DNA from: Bacteroidia bacterium
GTDB taxonomy: Bacteria; Bacteroidota; Bacteroidia; NS11-12g; UBA9320
Assembly: GCA_020053795.1 (NCBI GenBank)
Contig: JAGVMN010000061.1
Location: 1 to 40,205 of the forward strand
Length of the DNA: 40,205 bases
Reading direction: 5' to 3'
Part shown: piece after piece, positions 33,221 to 40,205 of the stretch
How positions within the stretch are numbered: position 1 is the first letter of the stretch
Layout of the letters: each line of letters opens with the position of its first letter
Notes under the pieces: generated by a model
Told to the model about the DNA's origin: nothing
Database searches by the model: none
The model's input: only the letters and a program-made list of their open reading frames with translations
Program-made: the position numbers and the translations under genes

Positions 33221-34171
33221 TCAGGATTCGAACAACGAATCTACATAAGATGCTTCGTCAAACAATTGTAAATCTTCTATTTTTTCCCCCACACCAATAT
33301 ACTTTACCGGAATATGGAACTGATCGGAAATGCCCAATACCACACCCCCCTTGGCAGTGCCGTCCAGTTTGGTAAGAGCCAGAGCCGTTACTTCAGTGGC
33401 GGCAGTAAATTGTTTGGCCTGTTCAAATGCATTTTGTCCCGTAGAGGCATCCAAAACCAGTATCACTTCGTGTGGTGCAGTTTCAATTACTTTGTTCATC
33501 ACTCTTTTTATTTTCGAGAGTTCATTCATCAGGTTGATTTTGTTATGCAGCCTACCTGCTGTATCAATGATCACCACATCTGCCTGGTTGTCTTTTCCAT
33601 ATTGAACGGCTTCAAAAGCCACGGCAGCCGGATCTGCATTCATTCCTTTAGAAACGATTTCCACCCCCACTCGTTGCGACCATATCGTCAATTGATCTAC
33701 AGCCGCCGCCCTGAAAGTATCTGCCGCTCCCAAAACAACTTTTTTACCGGCATTCTTAAACAGGTTGGCCATTTTGCCTATGGTAGTGGTTTTCCCTACC
33801 CCGTTGACACCGACAACCATAATCACATAAGGCTTTTCATTTCCAAATGCATTTTCCTTGCGGTTTTCCGTGAGTATTTGTTTGATCTCGTCTTTCAACA
33901 AAGTATTCAATTCTCCCATTCCAACGTATTTGTCTTTCGATGCTCTTTGCTCGATGCGGGAAATAATCTTCAGGGAAGTTTCTATTCCCACATCAGAGGT
34001 AATCAGAATTTCTTCCAATTCATCCAAAAAGTCTTCATCAATGTGGCTGCGACCAATTATGGCCTTGGATATTTTGGTCAGCAGGCTTTCACGCGTTTTT
34101 TCCAGACCTTTTTCCAACAGGCCTTTCTCCGCTTCGCTTGGTTTCTTCTTTAGAAAATCAAATATCCCCAT
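33221..34171 (-). CDS. ftsY: Signal recognition particle receptor FtsY
   Basis: The 316-aa SRP receptor GTPase, which docks SRP-ribosome complexes at the inner membrane. NG-domain motifs are G1 GVNGVGKTTT (121-130), DTFRAAAVDQL (151-161), DTAGR (203-207) and TKLDGTAKGG. The N-terminal acidic A domain is short (MGIFDFLKKKPSEAEKG), as usual in this phylum. The start ATG 34171 is 74 nt from the DUF4295 stop, with a strong hairpin in between, so it may have partial separate control. Stop is 41 nt before rimO. Confidence 0.97.
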   Translation of the reverse strand: MGIFDFLKKKPSEAEKGLLEKGLEKTRESLLTKISKAIIGRSHIDEDFLDELEEILITSDVGIETSLKIISRIEQRASKDKYVGMGELNTLLKDEIKQILTENRKENAFGNEKPYVIMVVGVNGVGKTTTIGKMANLFKNAGKKVVLGAADTFRAAAVDQLTIWSQRVGVEIVSKGMNADPAAVAFEAVQYGKDNQADVVIIDTAGRLHNKINLMNELSKIKRVMNKVIETAPHEVILVLDASTGQNAFEQAKQFTAATEVTALALTKLDGTAKGGVVLGISDQFHIPVKYIGVGEKIEDLQLFDEASYVDSLFES

Positions 34172-34190
34172 ACCCTTTCAGTTTTAACAA

Positions 34191-34226
34191 AAAAAGCTTC
34201 CTGCAATCTATTGCCGGAAGCTTTTT
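34191..34226. terminator. Long hairpin between DUF4295 gene and ftsY
   Basis: Perfect outer arms AAAAAGCTTCC (34191-34201) and GGAAGCTTTTT (34216-34226) plus inner arms GCAAT (34203-34207) and ATTGC (34210-34214) make a near-perfect 17-bp stem with one mismatch and a 2-nt loop, flanked by A and T runs on both strands. It can stop transcripts in either direction. Reading leftward it lies between the ribosomal genes and ftsY, so it may attenuate ftsY. Confidence 0.8.
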
Positions 34227-34244
34227 CAAAATTTTTGTTTTTTC

Positions 34245-34394
34245 TTATTTGAAAGCGTCTTTTACTGCTTCGTTAGGAACCATTTCTTCTTTGAAGGTAT
34301 AAGCTCCCGATTTGGGTGACCTTACGACCCTTATCACCTTTGCCCAGTCTTTGGTGCTTGATGATTTCAGTGTTGCAACTACTTTCTTAGCCAT
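34245..34394 (-). CDS. Small DUF4295 protein
   Basis: A 49-aa basic protein, MAKKVVATLKSSSTKDWAKV at the start, ending VPNEAVKDAFK. This is the DUF4295 family, regularly encoded right after rpmG in Bacteroidota. Role unknown; its basic character and neighbours suggest a ribosome-associated protein, which is inference. Start ATG 34394 follows the rpmG stop by 2 nt, and the gene is too short for usual length cut-offs. Confidence 0.88.
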   Translation of the reverse strand: MAKKVVATLKSSSTKDWAKVIRVVRSPKSGAYTFKEEMVPNEAVKDAFK

Positions 34395-34396
34395 GT

Positions 34397-34579
34397 TTAT
34401 TTAATTTCTTTATGAACAGTAACTTTTTTCAGAATGGGATTGAATTTCTTCAACTCCAGTCTTTCGGTGGTATTCTTCTTATTCTTTGTGGTAATATATC
34501 TGCTGGTACCTGGCATGCCACTTGTTTTGTGCTCGGTGCATTCCATTATTACCTGTACCCTGTTTCCTTTCTTTGCCAT
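34397..34579 (-). CDS. rpmG: 50S ribosomal protein L33
   Basis: A 60-aa L33 with [20 protein letters not shown] and [24 protein letters not shown], ending KVTVHKEIK. It has a single cysteine, so it is the zinc-free (C-) form of L33 lacking the CxxC pairs. It follows rpmB by 7 nt. Confidence 0.96.
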   Translation of the reverse strand: MAKKGNRVQVIMECTEHKTSGMPGTSRYITTKNKKNTTERLELKKFNPILKKVTVHKEIK

Positions 34580-34586
34580 AACTTTC

Positions 34587-34820
34587 TCAGATCGTTCCTG
34601 TTTTAATCAAACTTCTCAGGCAGGCCGTAATGCCTTTCTTGTTCACGGTTTTCAGGGCAGCGGCAGACACTTTCAGGGTAATCCACTCGCCCGATTCCGG
34701 AAGATAAAATTTCTTGGTATGAAGATTTGGGTAAAAACGTCTTTTGGTTTTCTTGTTAGAAAACGAAACGTTATTGCCTTTTAGAGCCTTCTTTCCTGTG
34801 AGATCACATACTCTTGACAT
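34587..34820 (-). CDS. rpmB: 50S ribosomal protein L28
   Basis: A 77-aa L28, with [20 protein letters not shown] at the N-terminus and [20 protein letters not shown] next. It has no CxxC pairs, so it is the zinc-free form. It is the first gene of the minus-strand cluster rpmB-rpmG-DUF4295-ftsY-rimO-bshC. A TACATTTG box at 34874-34881 provides a plausible promoter. Confidence 0.96.
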   Translation of the reverse strand: MSRVCDLTGKKALKGNNVSFSNKKTKRRFYPNLHTKKFYLPESGEWITLKVSAAALKTVNKKGITACLRSLIKTGTI

Positions 34821-34873
34821 GATGTGTTGTTTTTTTTAAGGACGGCAAAGGTCATTTATTGAAGCTTAAAAAC

Positions 34874-34881
34874 CAAATGTA
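34874..34881 (-). promoter_or_regulatory. -7 box TACATTTG for rpmB cluster
   Basis: Minus-strand TACATTTG is an exact match to TAnnTTTG, 53 nt before the rpmB ATG. No clear -33 TTG is seen at the right distance. As rpmB is the first gene of a highly expressed cluster, a promoter here is expected. Confidence 0.5.
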
Positions 34882-34945
34882 ATTTTTAGATTTTAAGCAG
34901 GGCTGTTCCTTATGTTCTGAAAGACATCAGAAACTAAAGATATTG

Positions 34946-34999
34946 CCGGATTTTAAATCCGGTTTATCTGTCATTCGGGTTGCCCTGCGGAACAACCCG
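34946..34999. repeat. Two palindromes (CCGGATTT and CGGGTTG stems)
   Basis: CCGGATTT (34946-34953) and AAATCCGG (34955-34962) pair around one base. CGGGTTG (34976-34982) and CAACCCG (34993-34999) pair around a 10-nt loop. A third weak stem, ATTCC (35112-35116) with GGAAT (35126-35130), follows. They look like REP-type intergenic elements; the first may also end the NamZ transcript. Confidence 0.5.
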
Positions 35000-35138
35000 T
35001 AAAGCGAAGTCTTCATGTCATATTTTGAAAATGCCGGTTCGCACCGCTTGCCCGGTTTTTAGGGGGAGACACAGAGCTTTTTGTTTTGGCCTCCGTGCTT
35101 CGCCGTGCGATATTCCTCCTTCCTCGGAATGACAAACG

Positions 35139-36455
35139 TTATGGATACAACAAATAAGGCTTTCTCTTTTCTGCAAATGCCTGAAGTCCGGCCTCCCAAC
35201 TCTTGTAGATTTCAGCATCGGGGACATTGGTCTCAATCTGCATTCTCAACAGATCGGTTCCCGCAAGCTTGTTGAACATCTTATTGAAATACTCCCCGTG
35301 AATTTCAGACTTATTAGTGTAGTAAAAGTACCTGAGCCAGCTTAAATCAATTTGCTGTTTGTCTATCCTCAGAACCATGTTAACGAGACTTGTCACCTGC
35401 ACCCCTCTGCACAACGAGTCCTTATATTTCGGATCGTCGGCTACTCCGGGAATCACTCTTGGGGTGAACAGAAAGTTGAGTGAGTCCTCCTGCGGTCTTC
35501 CCAGTATTTCGAATGGAGAATTGGTTCCTCTTCCCACACTGACATTGGTACCTTCAAACAAACCCAAGGAAGGGTAGAGATAAACAGCCATCATGGTGGG
35601 CAGATTTGGTGAGGGCGGTACTGGAAGTTGATACAAAGTTTTGCGGGTGTAATTCTTACATCGGATTACTTTAAGTGAACATTTTACGGAGTCTTTTAAC
35701 CACCCCAGGCCGTTTATCATGTGGGCCAATTCCCCAACCGTCATACCGTGAATCATTGGAATTGGGTGCATCCCTACAAATGATCGGAAACAGGTGTCCA
35801 AAACAGGTCCGGCCATATAGAAGCCGTTCGGATTTGGTCGGTCCAGAACCATGAAGGAGACGTTATTCTCAGCACAAGCCTCCATCACGTAATGCATGGT
35901 ACTGATAAAAGTATAGAACCGAACGCCAACATCCTGTATGTCGAACACAATGATATCCAGTGTTGACATGATAGTATCAGAGGGTTTTTTGTTTTTGCCA
36001 TAAAGAGAGGTAATGGCAATTCCGGTTCTTTGGTCTGTATCGTTTTGCACATGGGCACCATCGCTGTGATCGCCCCGGAAACCGTGCTCGGGGGCGAAAA
36101 TGGTTTCTATTTTGATGCCGAGTTTCAGCAGTGTATCTACCAAGTGGGTGTTGCCGATCATGGAGGTCTGATTGACCACCATCCCGACTTTTTTTCCATT
36201 TAGCAAATGGAGGTAGGCCTTCAGGTTATAAGCTCCGGGAATAGCTATTTTTTTCACATCATCGGGGGCTTTACATTGCGGATTTAGACTTAAGGAATCA
36301 GCATTTATTTCCCTTTTATGTCTCAATGCCCGTTTTTCCCTTTTTGTGAGACGATCCTTTTTTTCTCCTCGTTTCAGTGTGTGGCAGGCAAGGCCCATGG
36401 TCACCAAAAGAATCAGAAGATTTAATTTGAAAAAGTGCAATTTTGAAACCTTCAT
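35139..36455 (-). CDS. namZ: NamZ-like exo-beta-N-acetylmuramidase lipoprotein
   Basis: About 438 aa of the DUF1343 family, whose characterised member NamZ removes N-acetylmuramic acid from non-reducing ends of peptidoglycan fragments. Start chosen at ATG 36455 (MKVSKLHFFKLNLLILLVTMGLAC, lipobox with lipid Cys); an in-frame ATG at 36476 would overlap the divergent permease gene. Motifs are GMVVNQTSM, FAPEHGFRGDHSDGAHV, DIIVFDIQDVGVRFYTFISTM and VLDRPNPNGFYMAGPVLD. It likely acts in periplasmic cell-wall recycling. Confidence 0.9.
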   Translation of the reverse strand: MKVSKLHFFKLNLLILLVTMGLACHTLKRGEKKDRLTKREKRALRHKREINADSLSLNPQCKAPDDVKKIAIPGAYNLKAYLHLLNGKKVGMVVNQTSMIGNTHLVDTLLKLGIKIETIFAPEHGFRGDHSDGAHVQNDTDQRTGIAITSLYGKNKKPSDTIMSTLDIIVFDIQDVGVRFYTFISTMHYVMEACAENNVSFMVLDRPNPNGFYMAGPVLDTCFRSFVGMHPIPMIHGMTVGELAHMINGLGWLKDSVKCSLKVIRCKNYTRKTLYQLPVPPSPNLPTMMAVYLYPSLGLFEGTNVSVGRGTNSPFEILGRPQEDSLNFLFTPRVIPGVADDPKYKDSLCRGVQVTSLVNMVLRIDKQQIDLSWLRYFYYTNKSEIHGEYFNKMFNKLAGTDLLRMQIETNVPDAEIYKSWEAGLQAFAEKRKPYLLYP

Positions 36456-36470
36456 ACCGCTTTCAAAATT

Positions 36471-37685
36471 ATGCAAATAAGCTTGTATATCGCCCGCCGA
36501 CTCGGAGCCAAGGGATTCACCAGGCTGATCATACGATTTGCTGTGGCAGGCGTTTCACTCAGTATGGCGGTGATGATACTTGCGGTGGGAATTGTCATTG
36601 GTTTTAAGAACGAAATAAAACAAAAAATAGTGGGCTATGGCGGCCATATTCAAATAAAAAATCTCGATCTGAATATTTCTAAGGAGGCTAGGCTCATCAA
36701 CAAAAATCTGGTACCCGCCGACTCATTAAAAACTGTCAATGATAACATTGACTGGATACAACCCTTCACCAATAAGGCGGGCATTCTTCAGGCTTCCGGA
36801 AGCATAGAAGGATTATTGTTCAAGGGCGTTCCGCACGATTACAATTGGTTTTTCTTTAAAGACAACCTGAAACGCGGTCGCCTGATACGCAACAACGACA
36901 GCATGGAAACCTATGAAGTGATGATCTCGGAGGTGACGGCGGAAAGACTGAATCTTGATACGGGCATGCGTGTGGAGGTTTTCTTCATACAGGACGGGCA
37001 GGTGCGGAGACGAAAGTCGGAGATCGTCGGAATTTTTAATACAGGTCTGACTGAGTTCGATCGGATGGTGGTTGTCACAGATATGCGAGTGATTCAAAGA
37101 ATTTACACGACAGCTTATGACAGTGTCAGTGGTTTTGAGGTTTTTCTGAAGGATTTTGACCGCATGGGAGAAACAGCAGAAGTTATTAACGAGACTTTGG
37201 TCATGGAAATGAAAGCCCAGACGGCCATTGAGATGAACCCTGTTATCTTTCAGTGGTTACAAATAGTGGATACGAATGCCTGGGTGATCATTGTGCTGAT
37301 GCTGATAGTGGCCATTGTGAATATGATCACAGCATTGTTGATTTTGATTGTTGACCGCACCAATATGGTGGGCATTCTGAAAGCATTGGGAGCCACCAAC
37401 AAGCAGGTCAGGAATATTTTTATGGCTAAAGGAGTGCAACTGATTCTTTGGGGTTTGTTGATAGGAAATGTGTTGGGCGTTGGCAGCGGTTTGTTTCAGC
37501 ACTACACGCAGTTTATGGAGTTGGACGAATCGGTGTATTATATGAATTCGGTGCCTTTCAGGTTTCAATGGGATTATTGGCTGGCACTGAATCTGGGCAC
37601 TTTATTTCTTTGCTTTTTGGTTTTGTTTGTTCCCACGTTGCTGGCGAGGAGGATTACGCCGCTGAAAGCGATAAGGTTTGGCTGA
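36471..37685 (+). CDS. LolC/LolE-type lipoprotein-releasing permease
   Basis: A 404-aa MacB/FtsX-type permease. One transmembrane helix near the N-terminus (AVAGVSLSMAVMILAVGIVIGF, residues ~25-46), a periplasmic domain (MacB_PCD, ~50-260), and three helices at the C-terminus (AWVIIVLMLIVAIVNMITALLIL, QLILWGLLIGNVLGVGSGLF, LALNLGTLFLCFLVLFVPTLLA), ending RRITPLKAIRFG. VDRTNMVGILKALGATNKQVR is the conserved coupling region. It extracts lipoproteins from the inner membrane with the ATPase LolD, which is not here. Start is ATG 36471, 15 nt from the NamZ start. Confidence 0.92.
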   Translation: MQISLYIARRLGAKGFTRLIIRFAVAGVSLSMAVMILAVGIVIGFKNEIKQKIVGYGGHIQIKNLDLNISKEARLINKNLVPADSLKTVNDNIDWIQPFTNKAGILQASGSIEGLLFKGVPHDYNWFFFKDNLKRGRLIRNNDSMETYEVMISEVTAERLNLDTGMRVEVFFIQDGQVRRRKSEIVGIFNTGLTEFDRMVVVTDMRVIQRIYTTAYDSVSGFEVFLKDFDRMGETAEVINETLVMEMKAQTAIEMNPVIFQWLQIVDTNAWVIIVLMLIVAIVNMITALLILIVDRTNMVGILKALGATNKQVRNIFMAKGVQLILWGLLIGNVLGVGSGLFQHYTQFMELDESVYYMNSVPFRFQWDYWLALNLGTLFLCFLVLFVPTLLARRITPLKAIRFG

Positions 37686-37699
37686 GGAGTATTTGTAAA

Positions 37700-38593
37700 A
37701 TGAATTTAATAGTTATGAATAGGCTTACTAAAACATTCGGAATTTTCATTTTGGTGCAGGTTTGTGCTTGCACATTAGGAGATAATACGTTTCAAGGAGC
37801 TAAAGAAATGATTAAAAACGGGAATTATAAGAGTGCAGTTAGAGTTCTAAGTAAAATTATTGAGAAAACCCCAACCTTTGATAGTGCATATATTGAACGG
37901 GCAAATGCTTATTGCCGGCTCGGTGAAACTGACAGAGCCTTGAAAGATTACAATCATGTAATATCAAATCCCTTTGTAAAAAAAGCAGCATTGGGAGGTA
38001 GGGCCATCTTGTATTATTCTCTTGGAAAATACGAAGAGTCCATTAGTGATTTTTCTCAAATTATTAAGCTTGATGCCAATAATTATCATGCGTATTATGG
38101 ACGAGGAATGGCAAAAACTCAATTGTTAATCAATGGGGTTAATCCAGTTTCAGGACAATTAAGGTTGTATGATGAAAATGGTAAACCTTGTTATTATGAT
38201 TATAGCTGGGCTTTAAATGACTATAATAAATCAATTGCAATTAACGATTCGTTTCTGGAGTCGCGATTAAGAAGAGGTGATTTATTTCGAGAAATGCAGA
38301 ACAATCAAAGTGCATTTGAAGATTATGATAAGGCGATTAAGATGGATTCAGATTGTTATGACGCATATCATGGTAGGGCCTTGATTTACATGAACATTGG
38401 AGATTCAAAAAGAGCTTTAGGAGAATTCGATAGGGCTATTCAAATAGATCCCAAAAATCCGATTTCATATGTCAATCGAGGGTTATTAAAAACGCAACAG
38501 TTAAATGACAGCGAGGGTGCTTGCGAAGATTTTAAAATGGCTGAAAGTCTTGGAATGGAATTAACTCAAGACGAGAAAAAAGGTTGTAAATAA
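37700..38593 (+). CDS. TPR-repeat protein, probable lipoprotein
   Basis: About 297 aa from ATG 37700 (ATG 37715 is also possible, giving MNRLTKTFGIFILVQVCAC with a VCAC lipobox). The rest is a series of roughly six tetratricopeptide repeats (e.g. AYIERANAYCRLGETDRALKDYNHVI, AYHGRALIYMNIGDSKRALGEFDRAIQIDP). The repeats suggest a protein-protein scaffold exposed in the periplasm. A longer open frame from 37448 overlaps the permease and is not used. The gene follows the permease by 14 nt and converges with the S46 peptidase, so it may be the end of a two-gene operon. Confidence 0.82.
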   Translation: MNLIVMNRLTKTFGIFILVQVCACTLGDNTFQGAKEMIKNGNYKSAVRVLSKIIEKTPTFDSAYIERANAYCRLGETDRALKDYNHVISNPFVKKAALGGRAILYYSLGKYEESISDFSQIIKLDANNYHAYYGRGMAKTQLLINGVNPVSGQLRLYDENGKPCYYDYSWALNDYNKSIAINDSFLESRLRRGDLFREMQNNQSAFEDYDKAIKMDSDCYDAYHGRALIYMNIGDSKRALGEFDRAIQIDPKNPISYVNRGLLKTQQLNDSEGACEDFKMAESLGMELTQDEKKGCK

Positions 38594-38615
38594 TATCGTT
38601 TATTAATTTAGTCTT

Positions 38616-40205
38616 TTACAACTTCACCCCCATCTCATCGAGCAGAGGATCAGCATGTCCCAAGTATTTCATCACATACAAAACATACCGGATGTCAACA
38701 CCAATAGAGCGGCTGTAAGCCTCATTCCATGCAAAGTCATTGATGGTGGCCGTGAAAGCACGGTCGAAATTCACACCCACCAATTCACCATCGGCATTCA
38801 AAATAGGGCTGCCGGAATTGCCACCGGTTGTGTCTAAATTGTAAAGCATGGCCACCACCACATCATTAGTATTTGGCAGTTTCAAAACGTCAGCCGCCTG
38901 CACACTCACCAACCGGCTTAGAATGCTTGGCGGCATATAATAATCGCCCTTATCTTCCACTTTATCCAAAATACCTTTTATGGTTGTGAATGGTTTATGG
39001 GTGACGGCATCTTGTGGTTGGTAGCCTTTCACATAGCCATAAGTGAAACGCAGGGTAGCATTGGCATCGGGAATAAAAATACTTTTGTAATACGCTTCTT
39101 TTAGGTCGGATAATTGTGGCAACAAAGCTGAAAGTGTCTGGTTGTTATTCCCTGATTCTACGGCGTAAGCCTTCTGAACTTCATTTATTTTAGCCGCAAA
39201 ATCTATCATGGGTTCTTTTATCTTCAATAATTCAGAAATATCAGTCCCCGCCAATTTGGTGAGGACCGCTGAGTTTTTCAACTTGGTTTTCTTATAGTTT
39301 TTTTCCACCCAAAGATGAACCGCTGTTTTGGCGTCTTTTTCTTTGATAAGGTCCTGAACCGGGGCAATATTTTGCACACCGGAAAGTGAAGCCATCCGCT
39401 GGAGCATATTCTCTAATAGCTTTTTGTCAACGCTTTCATTGTAGTAACTGTATCCCTTTTTGAACTGTTCAGCCAATCTTTTCTGATTTTCAACAAAGAA
39501 TTTTTCCTTCTGTTTTTTTTTAAGGTCTTTGGTTTGATTTTTTAGCTCCGCGATAAACGAGGCAGCCCAGAAAACACCGCTGCTGTTATACAACTGACCA
39601 AGCATCAGGTTGGCGTCAGCCTTTGGAAGTATGAGGTCGTATATTGAATCAATTTTTCGGAACAAATGGCCGAACCGCTTTGTCCTGTCTGCATCCTGCT
39701 CAATCCAGTTTTGCAGCATTTGCTGTTCTTTGTATTTATTTTCAATAATATCGGTGCGTGTGAGTCCCTGTATTTTGCCCTTATAGTTTTTGGTGACATT
39801 TGACCACGAGGCGATAGTTCCTGCATAGCCGAGTTGTTTGTTGACATCGTCACCGGCATCTTGTTCCAAAACACTGATTTTGTAGTCGTACCAACTGGAG
39901 ATAAACGGCAGAATATATTTGTATTGATAGGTGAAATACTCTGCGGGCATATGCCTGAATGTTTTTCCGGGATAACCCAAAACAAAAATGAAATCATTTT
40001 CGGAAGTTCCAGCCGGGTTTATTTTCAAATGCCTCGCAGGGGTGTAGGGAACACCGTTTTCATAGGCTCTAACCACCGAGAAATCGCCATTATGTCTGGG
40101 CCAAACCCAGTTGTCACTCTCTCCACCAAATTTGCCGACACTTGATGGAGGCACAAAAACCAGTCTCACATCGTCAAGCACTTTGTATCGAAACAAAGTA
40201 TAGTA
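38616..40205 (-). CDS. S46 dipeptidyl peptidase, DPP11-like (5' end missing)
   Basis: The frame runs off the right edge, so the N-terminus with the catalytic His is missing; the apparent start near 40196 is an internal Leu codon (TTG). The fragment begins YYTLFRYKVLDDVRLVFVPP and includes GKFGGESDNWVWPRHNGDFS, which holds the catalytic Asp, and TTGGNSGSPILNADGELVG, which holds the nucleophile Ser, then VNFDRAFTATINDF. In S46 the FDR Arg marks Asp/Glu-preferring DPP11 while DPP7 has FDG, so an acidic P1 preference is predicted. It is a periplasmic exopeptidase of peptide-using Bacteroidota. Convergent with the TPR gene, 22 nt apart. Confidence 0.92.
   Translation of the reverse strand, partial: YYTLFRYKVLDDVRLVFVPPSSVGKFGGESDNWVWPRHNGDFSVVRAYENGVPYTPARHLKINPAGTSENDFIFVLGYPGKTFRHMPAEYFTYQYKYILPFISSWYDYKISVLEQDAGDDVNKQLGYAGTIASWSNVTKNYKGKIQGLTRTDIIENKYKEQQMLQNWIEQDADRTKRFGHLFRKIDSIYDLILPKADANLMLGQLYNSSGVFWAASFIAELKNQTKDLKKKQKEKFFVENQKRLAEQFKKGYSYYNESVDKKLLENMLQRMASLSGVQNIAPVQDLIKEKDAKTAVHLWVEKNYKKTKLKNSAVLTKLAGTDISELLKIKEPMIDFAAKINEVQKAYAVESGNNNQTLSALLPQLSDLKEAYYKSIFIPDANATLRFTYGYVKGYQPQDAVTHKPFTTIKGILDKVEDKGDYYMPPSILSRLVSVQAADVLKLPNTNDVVVAMLYNLDTTGGNSGSPILNADGELVGVNFDRAFTATINDFAWNEAYSRSIGVDIRYVLYVMKYLGHADPLLDEMGVKL

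Larger units (their letters stand above)
34821..35138. other. Gap with rpmB promoter and palindromes
   Basis: The near end holds the rpmB leader and -7 box. The rest carries a set of palindromes listed below and repeat-like text around 35030-35135, where minus-strand translation reads CHSEEGGISHGEARRP, a kind of phrase often seen when intergenic repeats are translated. No credible gene. Confidence 0.5.

Noticed and set aside
33314-34153. 279-codon plus-strand open frame
   Set aside because: Antisense to ftsY, with no domain or signal; shadow.
35018-35236. 72-codon minus-strand frame near NamZ
   Set aside because: It overlaps the NamZ 3' end and its text is of the kind given by translated intergenic repeats.
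37448-37700. N-terminal extension of the TPR protein
   Set aside because: It runs out of frame over the 3' end of the permease gene; the true start follows the permease stop.
1-40205. tRNA, rRNA, CRISPR array, prophage or complete IS element
   Set aside because: No cloverleaf, regular spaced repeats, phage genes or transposase was seen on either strand by eye.

Overview
The window is a piece of a Bacteroidota chromosome. This rests on secreted proteins with type IX secretion (T9SS) C-terminal sorting domains ending in the pattern YPNP...G.Y.L.V......K.V, on A-rich leaders in place of Shine-Dalgarno sites, on several matches to the Bacteroidota -7 promoter box TAnnTTTG, and on the run rpmB-rpmG-DUF4295-ftsY-rimO. 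Bacillithiol synthesis (bshC), TamL, Porin_10-type porins and many Omp/lipoproteins fit a free-living, gliding-type or chitinophaga/saprospira-like lineage, but I cannot fix the order or genus. No tRNA, rRNA, CRISPR array, prophage or complete insertion sequence was seen.

Layout. 1-1.1 kb: 3'-truncated gene for a secreted protein with beta-propeller-like sequence (-). 1.4-3.65 kb: smpB, a hotdog thioesterase, a P-loop kinase and a lipoprotein-type beta-carbonic anhydrase (-). 3.7-7.2 kb: a decaying stretch with an amidohydrolase-SnoaL fusion gene cut by one in-frame TAA, then a heavily frameshifted, internally deleted M1 peptidase pseudogene with a T9SS tail. 7.3-13.0 kb: three intact T9SS cargo genes (+), including a C25-like protein without recognisable catalytic residues and a seven-bladed propeller/PKD protein. 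13.2-17.7 kb: FAD oxidoreductase, lipoprotein plus putative porin, and a double-OmpA protein. 17.7-18.3 kb: non-coding gap with a strong minus-strand terminator and a candidate small RNA or micropeptide. 18.3-23.4 kb: ilvE, an unknown 166-aa protein, a CheY-like receiver, comB, thiolase and a hypothetical exported protein. 23.5-28.6 kb: rRNA/tRNA methyltransferase, tamL, M48 lipoprotein protease and lysA. 28.6-34.8 kb: OmpA/TSP3 protein and the long minus-strand ribosomal-ftsY-rimO-bshC cluster. 35.1-38.6 kb: NamZ-like muramidase, LolC/E permease and TPR protein. 38.6-40.2 kb: 5'-truncated S46 dipeptidyl peptidase.

How it fits together. Much of the window is cell-envelope biology: secreted T9SS cargo, outer-membrane assembly (TamL), lipoprotein export (LolC/E), OmpA-type anchors, porin, peptidoglycan turnover (NamZ), envelope proteases (M48, S46), and DAP decarboxylation, which ends lysine synthesis and uses the peptidoglycan precursor meso-DAP. 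Translation and quality-control genes (smpB, rpmB, rpmG, ftsY, rimO, the SpoU methyltransferase) form the second theme. I found no convincing new multigene system. The most interesting items are the nonsense-split amidohydrolase, the M1 relic, the candidate small transcript near 17.8 kb, the near-identical sorting-domain ends of two neighbouring cargo genes, the C25-like protein lacking its catalytic dyad, and an unexplained protein-like ORF in the 2.3-2.5 kb gap.
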